From Microbacterium arborescens (GTDB lineage Bacteria > Actinomycetota > Actinomycetes > Actinomycetales > Microbacteriaceae), in the NCBI GenBank assembly GCA_003339645.1, contig QNUV01000099.1, positions 496,001 through 560,000 of the forward strand: a stretch of 64,000 nt of DNA, in the 5' to 3' direction. Of this stretch, positions 17,561 to 26,953 are shown piece after piece (the first letter of the stretch is position 1; every line of letters starts with the position of its first letter). The notes beneath the pieces were generated by a model. It worked only from the letters and a program-made list of their open reading frames with translations, searched no databases and was not told where the DNA came from. A program made the translations under genes and the position numbers.

Positions 17561-18871
17561 TCAGGCCGTGATGCGCTCGAGGACGAGCGGCCCCGCGGGC
17601 GGAGCGTCGTCGTCGATCTCCCACGCGCCGTGCAGCGCGTCCAGAGCACGGTCGAACCGGGCACCATCATCGGCCAGCAGGGTGAACAGCGGCTGACCGG
17701 CGGCCACCTCGTCGCCCGGCTTGACGTGCAGGTCGATGCCCGCCGCGTGGATCACCGGGTCCTGCGCACGGGCACGACCGGCACCGAGGCGCCAGGCCGC
17801 GATGCCGAACGGCAGCGCCTCGAGGCGTGAGACGACACCGGCTGTCGGCGCGGTGATCGTGTGCGTCTCGCGGGGCGTCGGGAGCGCGGCATCCGGGTCG
17901 CCGCCCTGCGCCTGGATCATGCGGCGCCAGACATCCATCGCGCGGCCGTCGGCGAGGGCAGCTTCGACGTCGGCATCGGGCTGTCCGGCCAGCGCGAGCA
18001 TCTCACGCGCGAGGGCGACGGTCAGCTCGACGACGTCGGCGGGTCCTCCACCGGCGAGCACCTCGACCGATTCGCGCACCTCGTTCGCGTTTCCGATCGC
18101 GAGGCCCAGCGGCGCGTTCATGTCGGTGAGGAGCGCGGTCGTCGCAACGCCCGAGTCGGCGCCGAGCGCGACCATCGTGCGGGCGAGCTCGCGCGCCTTG
18201 TCGACGTCCTTCATGAAAGCGCCGGAGCCGAACTTCACATCGAGCACGAGCGACTCGGTGCCCTCGGCGATCTTCTTCGACATGATGCTCGAGGCGATGA
18301 GCGGGATCGCCTCGACCGTGCCGGTGACGTCGCGGAGCGCGTACAGCCGCTTGTCCGCGGGCGCGAGGCCCGAGCCGGCGGCGCAGATGACGGCGCCGAC
18401 GTCGCGCAGCTGCGCGAACATCTCGTCGTTCGACAGCGCGGCGCGCCAGCCGGGGATCGACTCGAGCTTGTCGAGCGTGCCCCCGGTGTGACCGAGGCCG
18501 CGGCCCGACAGCTGCGGCACGGCGACGCCGAACGCGGCGACGAGCGGAGCGAGGGGCAGTGTGATCTTGTCGCCGACACCACCGGTGGAGTGCTTGTCGA
18601 CCGTGCGCTTGCCGAGACCGGCGAAGCTCATCCGCTCACCCGAGGCGATCATCGCGTCGGTCATGACGCGGATCTCGTCGCGCTCCATGCCGTTGAGCAG
18701 CACCGCCATGGCGAACGCCGCCATCTGCGAGTCGGCCACGTACTCGCGCGTGTAGGCGTCGATCATCCAGCGGAGCGCGTCCTCGGGGACGGCGCCGCCG
18801 TCGCGCTTGGTGCGGATGACGTCGACGGCGTCGAACGCCTCGACAGCGGATGCGGTGGACTCGGCGCTCAT
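17561..18871 (-). CDS. deoA: Thymidine/pyrimidine-nucleoside phosphorylase
   Basis: Phosphorolyses thymidine or uridine to base plus (deoxy)ribose-1-phosphate. 436 residues with the family signature SGRGLGHTGGTLDKLESIPG, phosphate-binding KHSTGGVGDK, SLVLDVKFGSGAFMKD, and the C-terminal PYNP domain. The ATG at 18871 overlaps the cdd stop by 4 nt, so the two are coupled. Confidence 0.95.
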   Translation of the reverse strand: MSAESTASAVEAFDAVDVIRTKRDGGAVPEDALRWMIDAYTREYVADSQMAAFAMAVLLNGMERDEIRVMTDAMIASGERMSFAGLGKRTVDKHSTGGVGDKITLPLAPLVAAFGVAVPQLSGRGLGHTGGTLDKLESIPGWRAALSNDEMFAQLRDVGAVICAAGSGLAPADKRLYALRDVTGTVEAIPLIASSIMSKKIAEGTESLVLDVKFGSGAFMKDVDKARELARTMVALGADSGVATTALLTDMNAPLGLAIGNANEVRESVEVLAGGGPADVVELTVALAREMLALAGQPDADVEAALADGRAMDVWRRMIQAQGGDPDAALPTPRETHTITAPTAGVVSRLEALPFGIAAWRLGAGRARAQDPVIHAAGIDLHVKPGDEVAAGQPLFTLLADDGARFDRALDALHGAWEIDDDAPPAGPLVLERITA

Positions 18872-19269
18872 CGGGCGGCCTCCTCGAGGTCGCGGGGCCC
18901 GAACGCGTCGGGCAGCACCTCGTCGATCGTGCGGATGCCCGAGACGGTCTCGAGCAGCATTCCGGGCAGGGCGAACTCGTTCAGCAGCTGGCGGCACCGG
19001 CCGCACGGCATGATCGTCTGACCGTCGTTGTTGACGCACACGAAGGCGACGAGCTGTCCGCCGCCCGACATGTGCAGGTCGCCGACGAGGGCGCACTCGG
19101 CGCACAGCCCAACGCCGTACGACGCGTTCTCGACGTTGCATCCCGAGACGATGCGACCGTCGCTGACGAGCGCTGCCGCGCCCACCCGGTAGCGCGAGTA
19201 CGGCGCATACGCGCGCGTCATGGCTTCGGTCGCAACGGCGCGCAGCTCGTCCCAATCGATGTCTGTCAC
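18868..19269 (-). CDS. cdd: Cytidine deaminase
   Basis: Zn-dependent (deoxy)cytidine to (deoxy)uridine conversion, feeding DeoA. 133 residues, the length of a homotetrameric CDA. Motifs are YSRYRVGAAAL, GCNVENASYGVGLCAECA (Cys ligand and catalytic Glu) and IMPCGRCRQLL (two Cys ligands). The GTG at 19269 lies 7 nt after the stop of the upstream permease gene and gives the standard N-terminus, so this start is preferred over one inside that gene. Confidence 0.94.
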   Translation of the reverse strand: MTDIDWDELRAVATEAMTRAYAPYSRYRVGAAALVSDGRIVSGCNVENASYGVGLCAECALVGDLHMSGGGQLVAFVCVNNDGQTIMPCGRCRQLLNEFALPGMLLETVSGIRTIDEVLPDAFGPRDLEEAAR

Positions 19270-19276
19270 AGCAGCG

Positions 19277-20554
19277 TCACCCCTTGATGTACGGCTTGCC
19301 GGCGGCGGCCGGCCCACGGATGTGCCCCGCGAACCCGGCGACCGCGAGGATCGTCACGAGGTACGGCAGCATGAGCATGAACTCGCTGGGGATCGGCGTA
19401 CGCAGCACCGTCAGCAGGTTCTGCAGGTTCGTCGCGAAGCCGAAGAGCAGCGCCGCGAGAGTGGCGCGGATCGGGTCCCAGCGTCCGAAGATGACGGCGG
19501 CGAGGGCGATGAAGCCGAGGCCCGCGGTCATCTCCTTGGTGAAGGTCGGCACCGAAACCAGCGTGAAGTACGCGCCACCGGCTCCGGCGATCGCTCCGGC
19601 GAGGCTGACGTTCCAGAAGCGGGTCGGGTTCACCTTGATGCCGACGGTGTCCGCCGCCTGCGGGTGCTCTCCGACGGCGCGCAGACGCAGGCCCCAGCGG
19701 GTGCGGTACAGCCCCCACGCGACGAGGCCGACCGTGACGTACATCAGGTAGACGATGAACGTCTGGTTGAACAGCACGGGTCCGATCACGGGGATGTCGC
19801 TGAGCAGCGGGATCGGCAGGCGCTGGAACGTCGTCGCCCGGTTGAGGGTCGCCTCGTTCGGCGCGAGGAGCGCACCGAAGAGGAAGCCGGTGAGGCCCGT
19901 GACGAGCACGTTGAGCACGACACCGACGATGACCTGGTCGACGAGGTAGCGGATCGAGAAGACCGCGAGCACCAGGCTCACCAGGACACCGCCGACCATG
20001 GCGGCGATCAGTCCGATGAACGGGTTGCCGGTGATGCTGCCGACGACGACGGCGCCGAACGCGCCGAGCAGGAACTGGCCCTCGATGGCGACGTTCACGA
20101 CGCCGACGCGTTCACCGATGACACCGCCGAGGGCGCCGAAGATGAGCGGCACCGACAGCGACACCGCGCCGAACAGCAGACCGATGACGGGAACGAGGCC
20201 CTCCGCTGCCGCCCACACGAGGAAGGCGAACACACCCACGAATCCGGCCACCGCCACCAGCCAGGTGCGCGGACGGCGGTACGAGAGGGCGTCCCACGCC
20301 GCGACCGCCGTGATGACGGCCATCAGGACGAGCAGCGTCCAGCTGGTCGGCCCGGTCGGCAGCGCGACGTCGGGGATGGGGATGGTCGAGCCGCCGTCGG
20401 CGAGGCGGAACGTGCTCGTGCCGCCTCGCGGGACCAGGGCGAACAGCAGCGCCAGCAGCAGCGTCGCCACGCCCAGGGCGATCGCCGGCTTGAGGTGGCG
20501 GACCTTCACCGCGGCGGGAGCCGCGGCGGCGGAGGTCAGATCGGTCGTTGCCAT
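19277..20554 (-). CDS. BmpA-type nucleoside ABC importer, permease 2
   Basis: A 425-residue inner-membrane subunit of a carbohydrate-uptake-2-like nucleoside importer (NupQ/YufQ type). The N-terminal hydrophobic segments are followed by the family core containing GALGGVIGERVGVVNVAIEGQFLLGAF, EHPQAADTVGIKV and FGRWDPIRATLAALLFG. It starts with a 1-nt overlap on the preceding permease gene (TGATG) and is followed at 7 nt by cdd, linking uptake to salvage. Confidence 0.92.
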   Translation of the reverse strand: MATTDLTSAAAAPAAVKVRHLKPAIALGVATLLLALLFALVPRGGTSTFRLADGGSTIPIPDVALPTGPTSWTLLVLMAVITAVAAWDALSYRRPRTWLVAVAGFVGVFAFLVWAAAEGLVPVIGLLFGAVSLSVPLIFGALGGVIGERVGVVNVAIEGQFLLGAFGAVVVGSITGNPFIGLIAAMVGGVLVSLVLAVFSIRYLVDQVIVGVVLNVLVTGLTGFLFGALLAPNEATLNRATTFQRLPIPLLSDIPVIGPVLFNQTFIVYLMYVTVGLVAWGLYRTRWGLRLRAVGEHPQAADTVGIKVNPTRFWNVSLAGAIAGAGGAYFTLVSVPTFTKEMTAGLGFIALAAVIFGRWDPIRATLAALLFGFATNLQNLLTVLRTPIPSEFMLMLPYLVTILAVAGFAGHIRGPAAAGKPYIKG

Positions 20555-21888
20555 CAGGCACCCGCCTTCACAGCTGCGCGGCGCGACGAGTTCTTCGTGC
20601 GGCCCGACGCGCGCTTCTCAGCTTCGGTCTTGGGAAGGAAGAAGATCGTCCGCACGAGCGGCGGCGCCGCGATGAACAGGACGATGAGCGCCTGCACCAC
20701 GAGCACGATCTCGACGGGGATGCCCTCGGAACCCTGCATCGTGAAGCTGCCCGCCTTGAGCGCGCCGAGCAGGATGCCGGCGGCGAAGACGCCCCACGGA
20801 CGCGAACGCCCGAGCAGGGCGACCGTGATCGCGTCGAACCCGATACCCGCGTCGATCGAGCCGGTGAAGCCGGTGGTGACCTGGCCCTGCACCTGGTTCA
20901 TGGCGGCGAGGCCCGCGAGTCCGCCGGCGAAGAGCATCGCGTAGATGTACATGCGCTCGACGGAGATGCCGGCGGCGCGAGCGGCGTGCGGGTTCTCGCC
21001 CACGGCACGCAGACGCAGGCCGAGGCTCGAGCGCTCGATCACCCACCACACGACGATCGTCGCGATGATGACGACGACGAATCCCCAGTCCAGCAGCGGG
21101 TACTGCGGACCGAGCAGCTCGGGGAACTGCGCGGAGTCCGGGGTGCGCAGCGAGATCGACTGCGTCGTCCCGGGCTGCTGCAAGAGCGCGGGGGTGCGCA
21201 CCATCCAGCTGACGAGGTAGTAGGCGATGTAGTTGAGCATGATCGTGAGGATCACCTCGTGCGCACCGGTCCGCGCCTTCAGCAGGCCGACGAGCCCGCC
21301 CCACAGCGCGCCGCCCACGATGCCGGCGATCAGCGTCAACGGCAGGTGGATGAACATCGGCAGATCGAGGTTGAACGTCACGAGCGCCGCGAAGGCGGCA
21401 CCGATGAGGATCTGGCCGCGGCCGCCGATGTTGAACAGACCGGCGCGGAAGGCCAGCGCGACGCCGAGCCCGGCGGCGATCAAGGGGGCCGCGAAGCCGA
21501 GGGTGTTCGTCAGCGGACGAATCTGCGTCGCGAAGTCGTCGACGCGCGAGTTGAAGACGGCGCCGCGGAACAGCGCGTCGTAACCGCCCGACACCGACTG
21601 CCAGATCGCGACGAAGGTGTCTCCCGGACGCGCGAAGAAGTACCCGGATGCCGCTGCCACGCGCTCGTCGGTGACGGCCATCATGATTCCGCCGACGATG
21701 AGCGCGAGCACGATGGCGAGCAGGGTGATGACGGCACTGCTGCGCATCACCTCGGTGATGACGCGGTTCGTCGTCGGCGGCGGAGCCACCTCGGGCTTCC
21801 CCGTCAGGGGGCCGCCGACGGGCGGCAGCTGCGAGTCCGCGGGCTCGACGGGCACGTCGGGACCGGGACCGGGCGTGGGGGTGGTCAT
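20554..21888 (-). CDS. BmpA-type nucleoside ABC importer, permease 1
   Basis: A 444-residue membrane subunit (NupP/YufP type). The Pro-rich cytoplasmic N-terminus precedes about eight hydrophobic segments, with [43 protein letters not shown] and [20 protein letters not shown] matching the family. The two permeases form the channel. It overlaps the ATPase gene by ATGA. The C-terminal tail is rich in basic residues. Confidence 0.92.
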   Translation of the reverse strand: MTTPTPGPGPDVPVEPADSQLPPVGGPLTGKPEVAPPPTTNRVITEVMRSSAVITLLAIVLALIVGGIMMAVTDERVAAASGYFFARPGDTFVAIWQSVSGGYDALFRGAVFNSRVDDFATQIRPLTNTLGFAAPLIAAGLGVALAFRAGLFNIGGRGQILIGAAFAALVTFNLDLPMFIHLPLTLIAGIVGGALWGGLVGLLKARTGAHEVILTIMLNYIAYYLVSWMVRTPALLQQPGTTQSISLRTPDSAQFPELLGPQYPLLDWGFVVVIIATIVVWWVIERSSLGLRLRAVGENPHAARAAGISVERMYIYAMLFAGGLAGLAAMNQVQGQVTTGFTGSIDAGIGFDAITVALLGRSRPWGVFAAGILLGALKAGSFTMQGSEGIPVEIVLVVQALIVLFIAAPPLVRTIFFLPKTEAEKRASGRTKNSSRRAAVKAGA

Positions 21889-23399
21889 GCTGCTGACTCC
21901 TCGGGGACCTCGCCGGCCATCATCAGGCCGAGCACGTCGCGCGGCGTCGTCGCCGGGACGACGCCGACGATGCGACCGCGGTACATCACCGCGATGCGGT
22001 CGGCCAGGGCGACCACCTCGTCGAGCTCGGTCGAGACGACGAGGACGGCGACACCGGAGTCACGGGCCTCGATGATGCGCTTGTGGATGAATTCGATACT
22101 GCCGACGTCGACGCCGCGCGTGGGCTGCGCCGCGACGAGCAGACGCAGCGGACGGGCCATCTCGCGCGCGATGACGACCTTCTGCTGGTTACCGCCCGAC
22201 AGGGTGCCGACCGGGGTGTCGGGGCCCTGCGTACGGATGTCGTACTCGGTGATGCGCTCGCGGGCGAACGCTTCGAGCGCCCGGCGGTCGATCGTGCCCG
22301 CGCGGCTGAAGGCGCGGTCGTCGGAGCGGTCGAGGATGAGGTTCTCCTGAACGGAGAAGGCTCCGACGAGCCCGTCCTCCTTGCGGTCCTCGGGCACGAA
22401 TCCGACACCGCGGTCAAGGATCGCGCGGACGCTGCGGCCGCCCAGCTCGTCGCCGTCGAGGCGGATCGAGCCGTGGTCGATCGGCAGCAGCCCGAGGATC
22501 GCTTCGACGATCTCGGTCTGGCCGTTGCCCTGCACGCCGGCGACGGCGACGACTTCGCCCGAGCGCACCTGCAGGTCGACGTCGTCCACCACGACGATGC
22601 CCGACGGCGTGACGACGCGGATGCCGTCGAGGACGAGTCCCCCCTCCCCCACGTTCGGGGCGCCCTTGGCGACGACCATCTCGACGGGGCGGCCGACCAT
22701 GAGCGCAGCCAGCTCGGCGTTGCTCGCGGTCGGCGAGGCCTCGCCGACGACCTTGCCCAGGCGGATGACGGTGATGCGGTCCGCGACCTCGCGGACCTCG
22801 CGCAGCTTGTGGGTGATGAAGACGATCGAGGTGCCCTCGTCGCGCAGCTGGCGCATGATCGCCATGAGCTCGTCGGTCTCCTGCGGAGTGAGCACGGCGG
22901 TGGGCTCGTCGAACACGAGGACCTTCGCCTCGCGCGAGAGGGCCTTGATGATCTCGACGCGCTGCTGCACGCCGACGGGCAGATCGCCGACGACGGCGTC
23001 GGGGTCGATCTGGAAGCCGAAGCGGTCGGCGACGGCGCGCACGTGCGCACGAGCGGCAGCGAGGTCGAGGACGCCGAGGCCCTTGGTGTTCTCGTGACCG
23101 AGCATGACGTTCTCGGCGACGGTGAAGACCGGCACGAGCATGAAGTGCTGGTGCACCATCCCGATGCCGGCGCTCATGGCGTCGCCGGGCCCGCGGAAGT
23201 CCTGGACGACGTCGTCGAGGAGGATGTGGCCCTCGTCGGCCTGATAGAGGCCGTAGAGGACGTTCATGAGGGTCGACTTGCCGGCGCCGTTCTCCCCGAG
23301 GAGAGCGTGGATTTCGCCCGGCCGGACGACGAGGTCGATGTGATCGTTGGCGACCAGGGTGCCGAAGCGCTTGGTGATGCCCCGGAGTTCGAGCTTCAT
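21885..23399 (-). CDS. BmpA-type nucleoside ABC importer, tandem ATPase
   Basis: A 504-residue ATPase with two nucleotide-binding domains (NupO/YufO type). The first domain has [19 protein letters not shown] (Walker A) and [13 protein letters not shown] (Walker B); the second has [18 protein letters not shown] (degenerate Walker A, as usual for this family), [17 protein letters not shown] (signature) and a Walker B with Gln-Pro in place of Glu-Pro ([10 protein letters not shown]). The start MKLELRG at 23399 follows a leaderless -10 box, so the ATPase-permease-salvage operon can be transcribed separately from the binding-protein gene. Confidence 0.92.
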   Translation of the reverse strand: MKLELRGITKRFGTLVANDHIDLVVRPGEIHALLGENGAGKSTLMNVLYGLYQADEGHILLDDVVQDFRGPGDAMSAGIGMVHQHFMLVPVFTVAENVMLGHENTKGLGVLDLAAARAHVRAVADRFGFQIDPDAVVGDLPVGVQQRVEIIKALSREAKVLVFDEPTAVLTPQETDELMAIMRQLRDEGTSIVFITHKLREVREVADRITVIRLGKVVGEASPTASNAELAALMVGRPVEMVVAKGAPNVGEGGLVLDGIRVVTPSGIVVVDDVDLQVRSGEVVAVAGVQGNGQTEIVEAILGLLPIDHGSIRLDGDELGGRSVRAILDRGVGFVPEDRKEDGLVGAFSVQENLILDRSDDRAFSRAGTIDRRALEAFARERITEYDIRTQGPDTPVGTLSGGNQQKVVIAREMARPLRLLVAAQPTRGVDVGSIEFIHKRIIEARDSGVAVLVVSTELDEVVALADRIAVMYRGRIVGVVPATTPRDVLGLMMAGEVPEESAA

Positions 23400-23406
23400 G
23401 TCGGCC

Positions 23407-23412
23407 AATCTA
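23407..23412 (-). promoter_or_regulatory. -10 box of a leaderless promoter for the nucleoside ABC/salvage operon
   Basis: TAGATT on the minus strand lies 7 nt before the ATG at 23399. Confidence 0.5.
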
Positions 23413-23437
23413 TGCGACGGATGGTGGGTGGACAGCG

Positions 23438-23473
23438 GTCGGGGCCGGGGAACTTTCGTTCCCCGGCCCCGAC
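23438..23473 (-). terminator. Stem-loop downstream of the nucleoside-binding lipoprotein gene
   Basis: Perfect 15-bp arms (23438-23452 and 23459-23473) around a 6 nt loop, directly after the lipoprotein stop and before the ATPase promoter. No U-tract, so it may act as a partial terminator or 3' stabiliser, giving excess binding protein over transporter. Confidence 0.6.
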
Positions 23474-23484
23474 GACTCATGAGC

Positions 23485-24597
23485 TCACGGAGAGTTCGGC
23501 GAGTCCACGGTGATGTCACCGGCGACGATAGCCTCCTGCAGGGCGGTCAGCTCGTCGGCGAGACCGGCCGGCAGACGCGACTCGAAGTCGTGGAAGCTCG
23601 ACAGCTTGACGCCCTCGTTCTTCAGCGTGCCGACGTACGGGTCGGTCGTGAAGTCACCGCTCTGGGCGGCGACGGTGGCGTCGTAGACGGCGACGTCGAT
23701 CGCCTTCTGGATCGACACGAGCGTCAGGTCGGCGACGGTGTCGTCCGAGACGGCGAGGTCGCTATCGACACCGAGCATCACGACATCGCGGTTGCCCTCG
23801 CGGATCGCCTGCGCGGCGCTCTGGTAGATCGGGCCGCCGACGGGCAGGATCACGTCGACACCCTGGTCGAGGATGCCCTGGGCGACCTGCTTGGCAGTGT
23901 CGTTGGCGGTGAAGCCGCCGGTGAAGTTGCCGTCCTGAGCGGTGATGTCCCAGCCGACGACGCCGACGTTCGCGCCCTTGTCCTCGTTGTACTTCTCGAC
24001 GCCCAGCTGGAAGCCGTCCATGAAGACGGTGACCGAGTTGAACTTGTCGCCACCGAACGTGCCGACCTTGTTGACGCCTGCCTCGGCCGACCACGAGGCC
24101 GCCGCGTAGCCACCGAGGTAGGCGGCCTCCGCGGTGTTGAACACCAGCGGCTTGATGTTCGGCGCGTCGGTCTTGCCGTCGAAGTCGGTGTCGGCGTAGT
24201 CGTCGATGATCGCGTAGTCGATGTCGGGGTTCGCCGTGGCCGACGCGACGGTGGCCGGGGCGAGCTTGTACCCGACGGCGACGATGAGGTCGCAGCCCTC
24301 CGAGACGAGCGTCTCGAGGTTGGGGCCGTAGTCGTTCTCGGTGGTGGACTCGACCTCGATCGATTCCACGCCGAGCTCCTTGGCCGCGCGATCCATGCCT
24401 TCCTTGGCCGACTGGTTGAACGAACGGTCGTTCCAGCCGCCCTCGTCGGAGACGAGGCAGGGGGTGAAGTCCGAGCCCGCCTCGGGTGCGGCGGATCCGC
24501 CGGCCTCATCGGGTGCGGCTCCGCAACCGGCGAGGGCGACGAGAAGGCCCGCGGCAGCTGTGATGCCGACGAGCTTCTGAGGGGTCGAGAGTGTCAA
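23485..24597 (-). CDS. bmpA: BmpA-family nucleoside-binding lipoprotein
   Basis: Extracellular solute-binding protein of 370 residues for the nucleoside importer. A signal peptide ends in the lipobox LAGC near residue 24. The mature part has [23 protein letters not shown], the start of the PBP1-BmpA fold, and [13 protein letters not shown]-like and GVDSDLA motifs. I chose the TTG at 24597 because GTGGAGGCTGCA gives a well-spaced Shine-Dalgarno before it; the in-frame GTG at 24609 lies within that Shine-Dalgarno. Likely substrates are purine or pyrimidine nucleosides, by family and by the adjacent salvage genes. Confidence 0.9.
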   Translation of the reverse strand: MTLSTPQKLVGITAAAGLLVALAGCGAAPDEAGGSAAPEAGSDFTPCLVSDEGGWNDRSFNQSAKEGMDRAAKELGVESIEVESTTENDYGPNLETLVSEGCDLIVAVGYKLAPATVASATANPDIDYAIIDDYADTDFDGKTDAPNIKPLVFNTAEAAYLGGYAAASWSAEAGVNKVGTFGGDKFNSVTVFMDGFQLGVEKYNEDKGANVGVVGWDITAQDGNFTGGFTANDTAKQVAQGILDQGVDVILPVGGPIYQSAAQAIREGNRDVVMLGVDSDLAVSDDTVADLTLVSIQKAIDVAVYDATVAAQSGDFTTDPYVGTLKNEGVKLSSFHDFESRLPAGLADELTALQEAIVAGDITVDSPNSP

Positions 24598-24724
24598 TGC
24601 AGCCTCCACATTGAAGGCGCCGCGGACTTCGCGGCGGCTGGAATGAAGTTACCTACTGTTTCGCCCGGCTTGCACGCCGGACGCACCGCGCCCCGCGAAT
24701 GGTTACAAAGACGCAATGTGCGCG

Positions 24725-25840
24725 TCACAGAACGTCGCCGCGGCCCGTCAGCTTGAGGGCGTCGACGACGTGCTTGACCCGCTGGGCGTTCTCGCTCGTG
24801 GTCACCAGAAGCGCGTCGGGGGTATCGACGACGACGATGTCCTTGACGCCGATGAGGCTGATGACGCGCGAGGTGTGGCTGACGACGATCCCGCTGGCGG
24901 CGTCCGACAGGATGCGCGCGTTCTCTCCCAGGATCGCGAGGTCGTTCTTGCGCCCGTTGGAGTTGAGCTTCGCGAGGCTCGCGAAGTCGCCGACGTCGTC
25001 CCAGTCGAAGTGCCCGGGAACCACGGCGAGCTTGCCCTTCTCGGCGGCGGGCTCCGCGACGACGTAGTCGATCGCGATCTTCTTCAGCTTCGGCCAGATG
25101 CGGTCGACGGCGGGCCCGCGCCGGTCGCGGTCGTCCCAGGCCTCGGCGAGCTCGAGCAGCCCCGCGTGCAGCTCGGGACTGTTGGCCTCGATCTCGGCCA
25201 GCAGGACGTCGGCGCGCGAGATGAACATGCCCGCGTTCCACAGATACGACCGGTCGGAGACGTAGGCACGTGCGGTCTCGAGATCGGGTTTCTCGACGAA
25301 TCGCTCGACGAGGGAGGCGTCACGGGCGCCCTCGACGATGAGCTCGCCCCCGCGCTTGATGTAGCCGAAGCCGACCGCGGGCTCGGAGGGAGTGATCCCG
25401 ATCGTGCAGATGTAGCCCTCGCGCGCGACCTCGACCGCGTCGCGGACCGCGAACTCGAACACCCGGCTGCCGCGGATGACGTGGTCGGCGGCGAACGAGC
25501 CGACGATGACATCGGGATGCCGGCGGTGCAGGATCGCGGCAGCCAGACCGATCGCGGCCGCGGAGTCGCGCGGCTCCGACTCGAGGAAGACGTTCTTGTC
25601 GGGGATGCCGGGAAGCTGAGCCTCGACGGCCGCGCGGTGCGCGCGACCGGTGACGACGGCGATGCGGTCGGGACCGGAGAGCGGCGCGAGCCGGTCCCAC
25701 GTGTCGCGCAGCAGCGAGTGCCCCGACCCCGTGAGGTCGTGCAGGAACTTCGGCGCGTCGGCACGCGACAGCGGCCACAGCCTGCTGCCCACCCCTCCGG
25801 CGGGGATGACGGCGTAGAAGTCCGGGATCTCGTCGACCAT
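24725..25840 (-). CDS. manC: Mannose-1-phosphate guanylyltransferase
   Basis: Makes GDP-mannose from mannose-1-phosphate and GTP for glycans and lipoglycans. 371 residues. The nucleotidyltransferase signature VIPAGGVGSRLWPLSRADAPKFL is at residues 11-33, followed by EPRDSAAAIGLAA, FAADHVI, VEKPD, WNAGMF and the late motif PGHFDWDDVGD. No C-terminal isomerase domain is fused. The ATG at 25840 fits a leaderless promoter. Transcribed away from sdhC. Confidence 0.92.
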   Translation of the reverse strand: MVDEIPDFYAVIPAGGVGSRLWPLSRADAPKFLHDLTGSGHSLLRDTWDRLAPLSGPDRIAVVTGRAHRAAVEAQLPGIPDKNVFLESEPRDSAAAIGLAAAILHRRHPDVIVGSFAADHVIRGSRVFEFAVRDAVEVAREGYICTIGITPSEPAVGFGYIKRGGELIVEGARDASLVERFVEKPDLETARAYVSDRSYLWNAGMFISRADVLLAEIEANSPELHAGLLELAEAWDDRDRRGPAVDRIWPKLKKIAIDYVVAEPAAEKGKLAVVPGHFDWDDVGDFASLAKLNSNGRKNDLAILGENARILSDAASGIVVSHTSRVISLIGVKDIVVVDTPDALLVTTSENAQRVKHVVDALKLTGRGDVL

Positions 25841-25846
25841 CCTCCG

Positions 25847-25852
25847 AGCGTA
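25847..25852 (-). promoter_or_regulatory. -10 box of a leaderless promoter for manC
   Basis: TACGCT on the minus strand lies 6 nt before the ATG at 25840. Confidence 0.55.
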
Positions 25853-25933
25853 CCGGGGCCCCGGCCCTCGCCCCGGCGCAAGAACCCCGTTTCTTTAGGG
25901 TGCCCTTCGTCGCCCCGCGTCATTTTCCCGGCC

Positions 25934-25939
25934 TAGAAT
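25934..25939 (+). promoter_or_regulatory. -10 box of the sdh operon
   Basis: TAGAAT. Transcription from near 25946 would give a leader of about 85 nt before sdhC, which then uses a clear AGGGAGG ribosome-binding site. No leader structure was recognised. Confidence 0.5.
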
Positions 25940-26029
25940 CGTTGTGCGCCCATGTGACGCCGGGGGTCAACCACCCCACCGGGGCATCGATCGCCCCCAC
26001 GAACCGTGTTCGATCCAGGGAGGACGACC

Positions 26030-26464
26030 GTGTCTGCACCAGCACGCGTCACACCGTCGGTAGCCCAGACCACTTCAAAGACCCCGCGCGGCACGCTGTA
26101 CCGCGGCAACGAGGGCATGTGGTCGTGGGTGCTTCACCGCATCACCGGCGTGGCCATCTTCTTCTTCCTCTTGGTCCACGTGCTCGACACCGCGCTGATC
26201 CGCGTGTCGCCCGAGGCCTACGACGCCGTCATCGGCACCTACAAGAACCCGATCATGGGTCTCGGCGAGGTCGCCCTCGTCGCCGCGATCGTGTACCACG
26301 CCTTCAACGGCCTGCGCATCATCGCGGTCGACCTGTGGCCGTGGGCCACGCGTCATCAGCGTCAGCTGTGGTGGGGCGTGCTGGCTGTCTGGGCCGTCAC
26401 GATCATCGGCTTCGCTGCCCGTCACGTGCCCATCGTTCTCTCCGAGATTGGAGGGGGTCACTGA
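26030..26464 (+). CDS. sdhC: Succinate dehydrogenase cytochrome b556 subunit
   Basis: Membrane anchor of complex II, 144 residues. RGNEGMWSWVLHRITGVAIFFFLLVHVLDTAL carries the SdhC signature with heme-ligand and quinone-site candidates (S, R, H), and three hydrophobic helices are visible. The GTG at 26030 is favoured by AGGGAGG 8-12 nt upstream over the ATG at 26006. Overlaps sdhD by 1 nt (TGATG). Confidence 0.92.
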   Translation: MSAPARVTPSVAQTTSKTPRGTLYRGNEGMWSWVLHRITGVAIFFFLLVHVLDTALIRVSPEAYDAVIGTYKNPIMGLGEVALVAAIVYHAFNGLRIIAVDLWPWATRHQRQLWWGVLAVWAVTIIGFAARHVPIVLSEIGGGH

Positions 26465-26907
26465 TGACCGCCGACACCCTTGCCGCTCCCCGCAGCCCGC
26501 AGGTCCGCAAGAAGGGCGCCAACCTCGAGAAGTGGGGCTGGGTCTACATGCGCGCCTCCGGCGTGCTGCTGGTCGTCCTGATCTTCGGCCACCTCTTCGT
26601 CAACCTGATGCTCGGCGAGGGCATCAAGGGCATCGACTTCGCGTTCGTGGCGGGCAAGTTCGCCAGCCCGTTCTGGCAGTGGTGGGACGTCCTCATGCTG
26701 TGGCTCGCCCTGATCCACGGCGCGAACGGCATGCGCACGATCGTGAACGACTACGTCACCGGTGCAACGGCGCGGAAGGTCCTCGTCTGGGCCATCTGGC
26801 TCTCGGCCGGCCTGCTGATCCTGCTCGGCACCCTGGTCGTGTTCACCTTCGACCCCTGCCTCGGAGTGACGGCGGACAGCATGCTCTGGGAGACCTGCCA
26901 GGGCTGA
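26464..26907 (+). CDS. sdhD: Succinate dehydrogenase hydrophobic anchor subunit
   Basis: A 147-residue second membrane anchor with three helices ([61 protein letters not shown]). GHLFVN and HGANGMR carry candidate heme and quinone residues. The start overlaps the sdhC stop, and 46 nt separate it from sdhA. Confidence 0.9.
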   Translation: MTADTLAAPRSPQVRKKGANLEKWGWVYMRASGVLLVVLIFGHLFVNLMLGEGIKGIDFAFVAGKFASPFWQWWDVLMLWLALIHGANGMRTIVNDYVTGATARKVLVWAIWLSAGLLILLGTLVVFTFDPCLGVTADSMLWETCQG

Positions 26908-26953
26908 CCCTGCGCTCCGACGACGTGAATCACAGCAACGAAAGGCTCGCCCC

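Noticed and set aside
24597-24609. GTG at 24609 as the bmpA start
   Set aside because: The GTG is part of the GTGGAGG ribosome-binding site for the TTG at 24597, which also gives a normal signal peptide.
25853-26029. Riboswitch or leader RNA upstream of sdhC
   Set aside because: No conserved riboswitch segments or convincing nested stems were found in the roughly 85-nt predicted leader.
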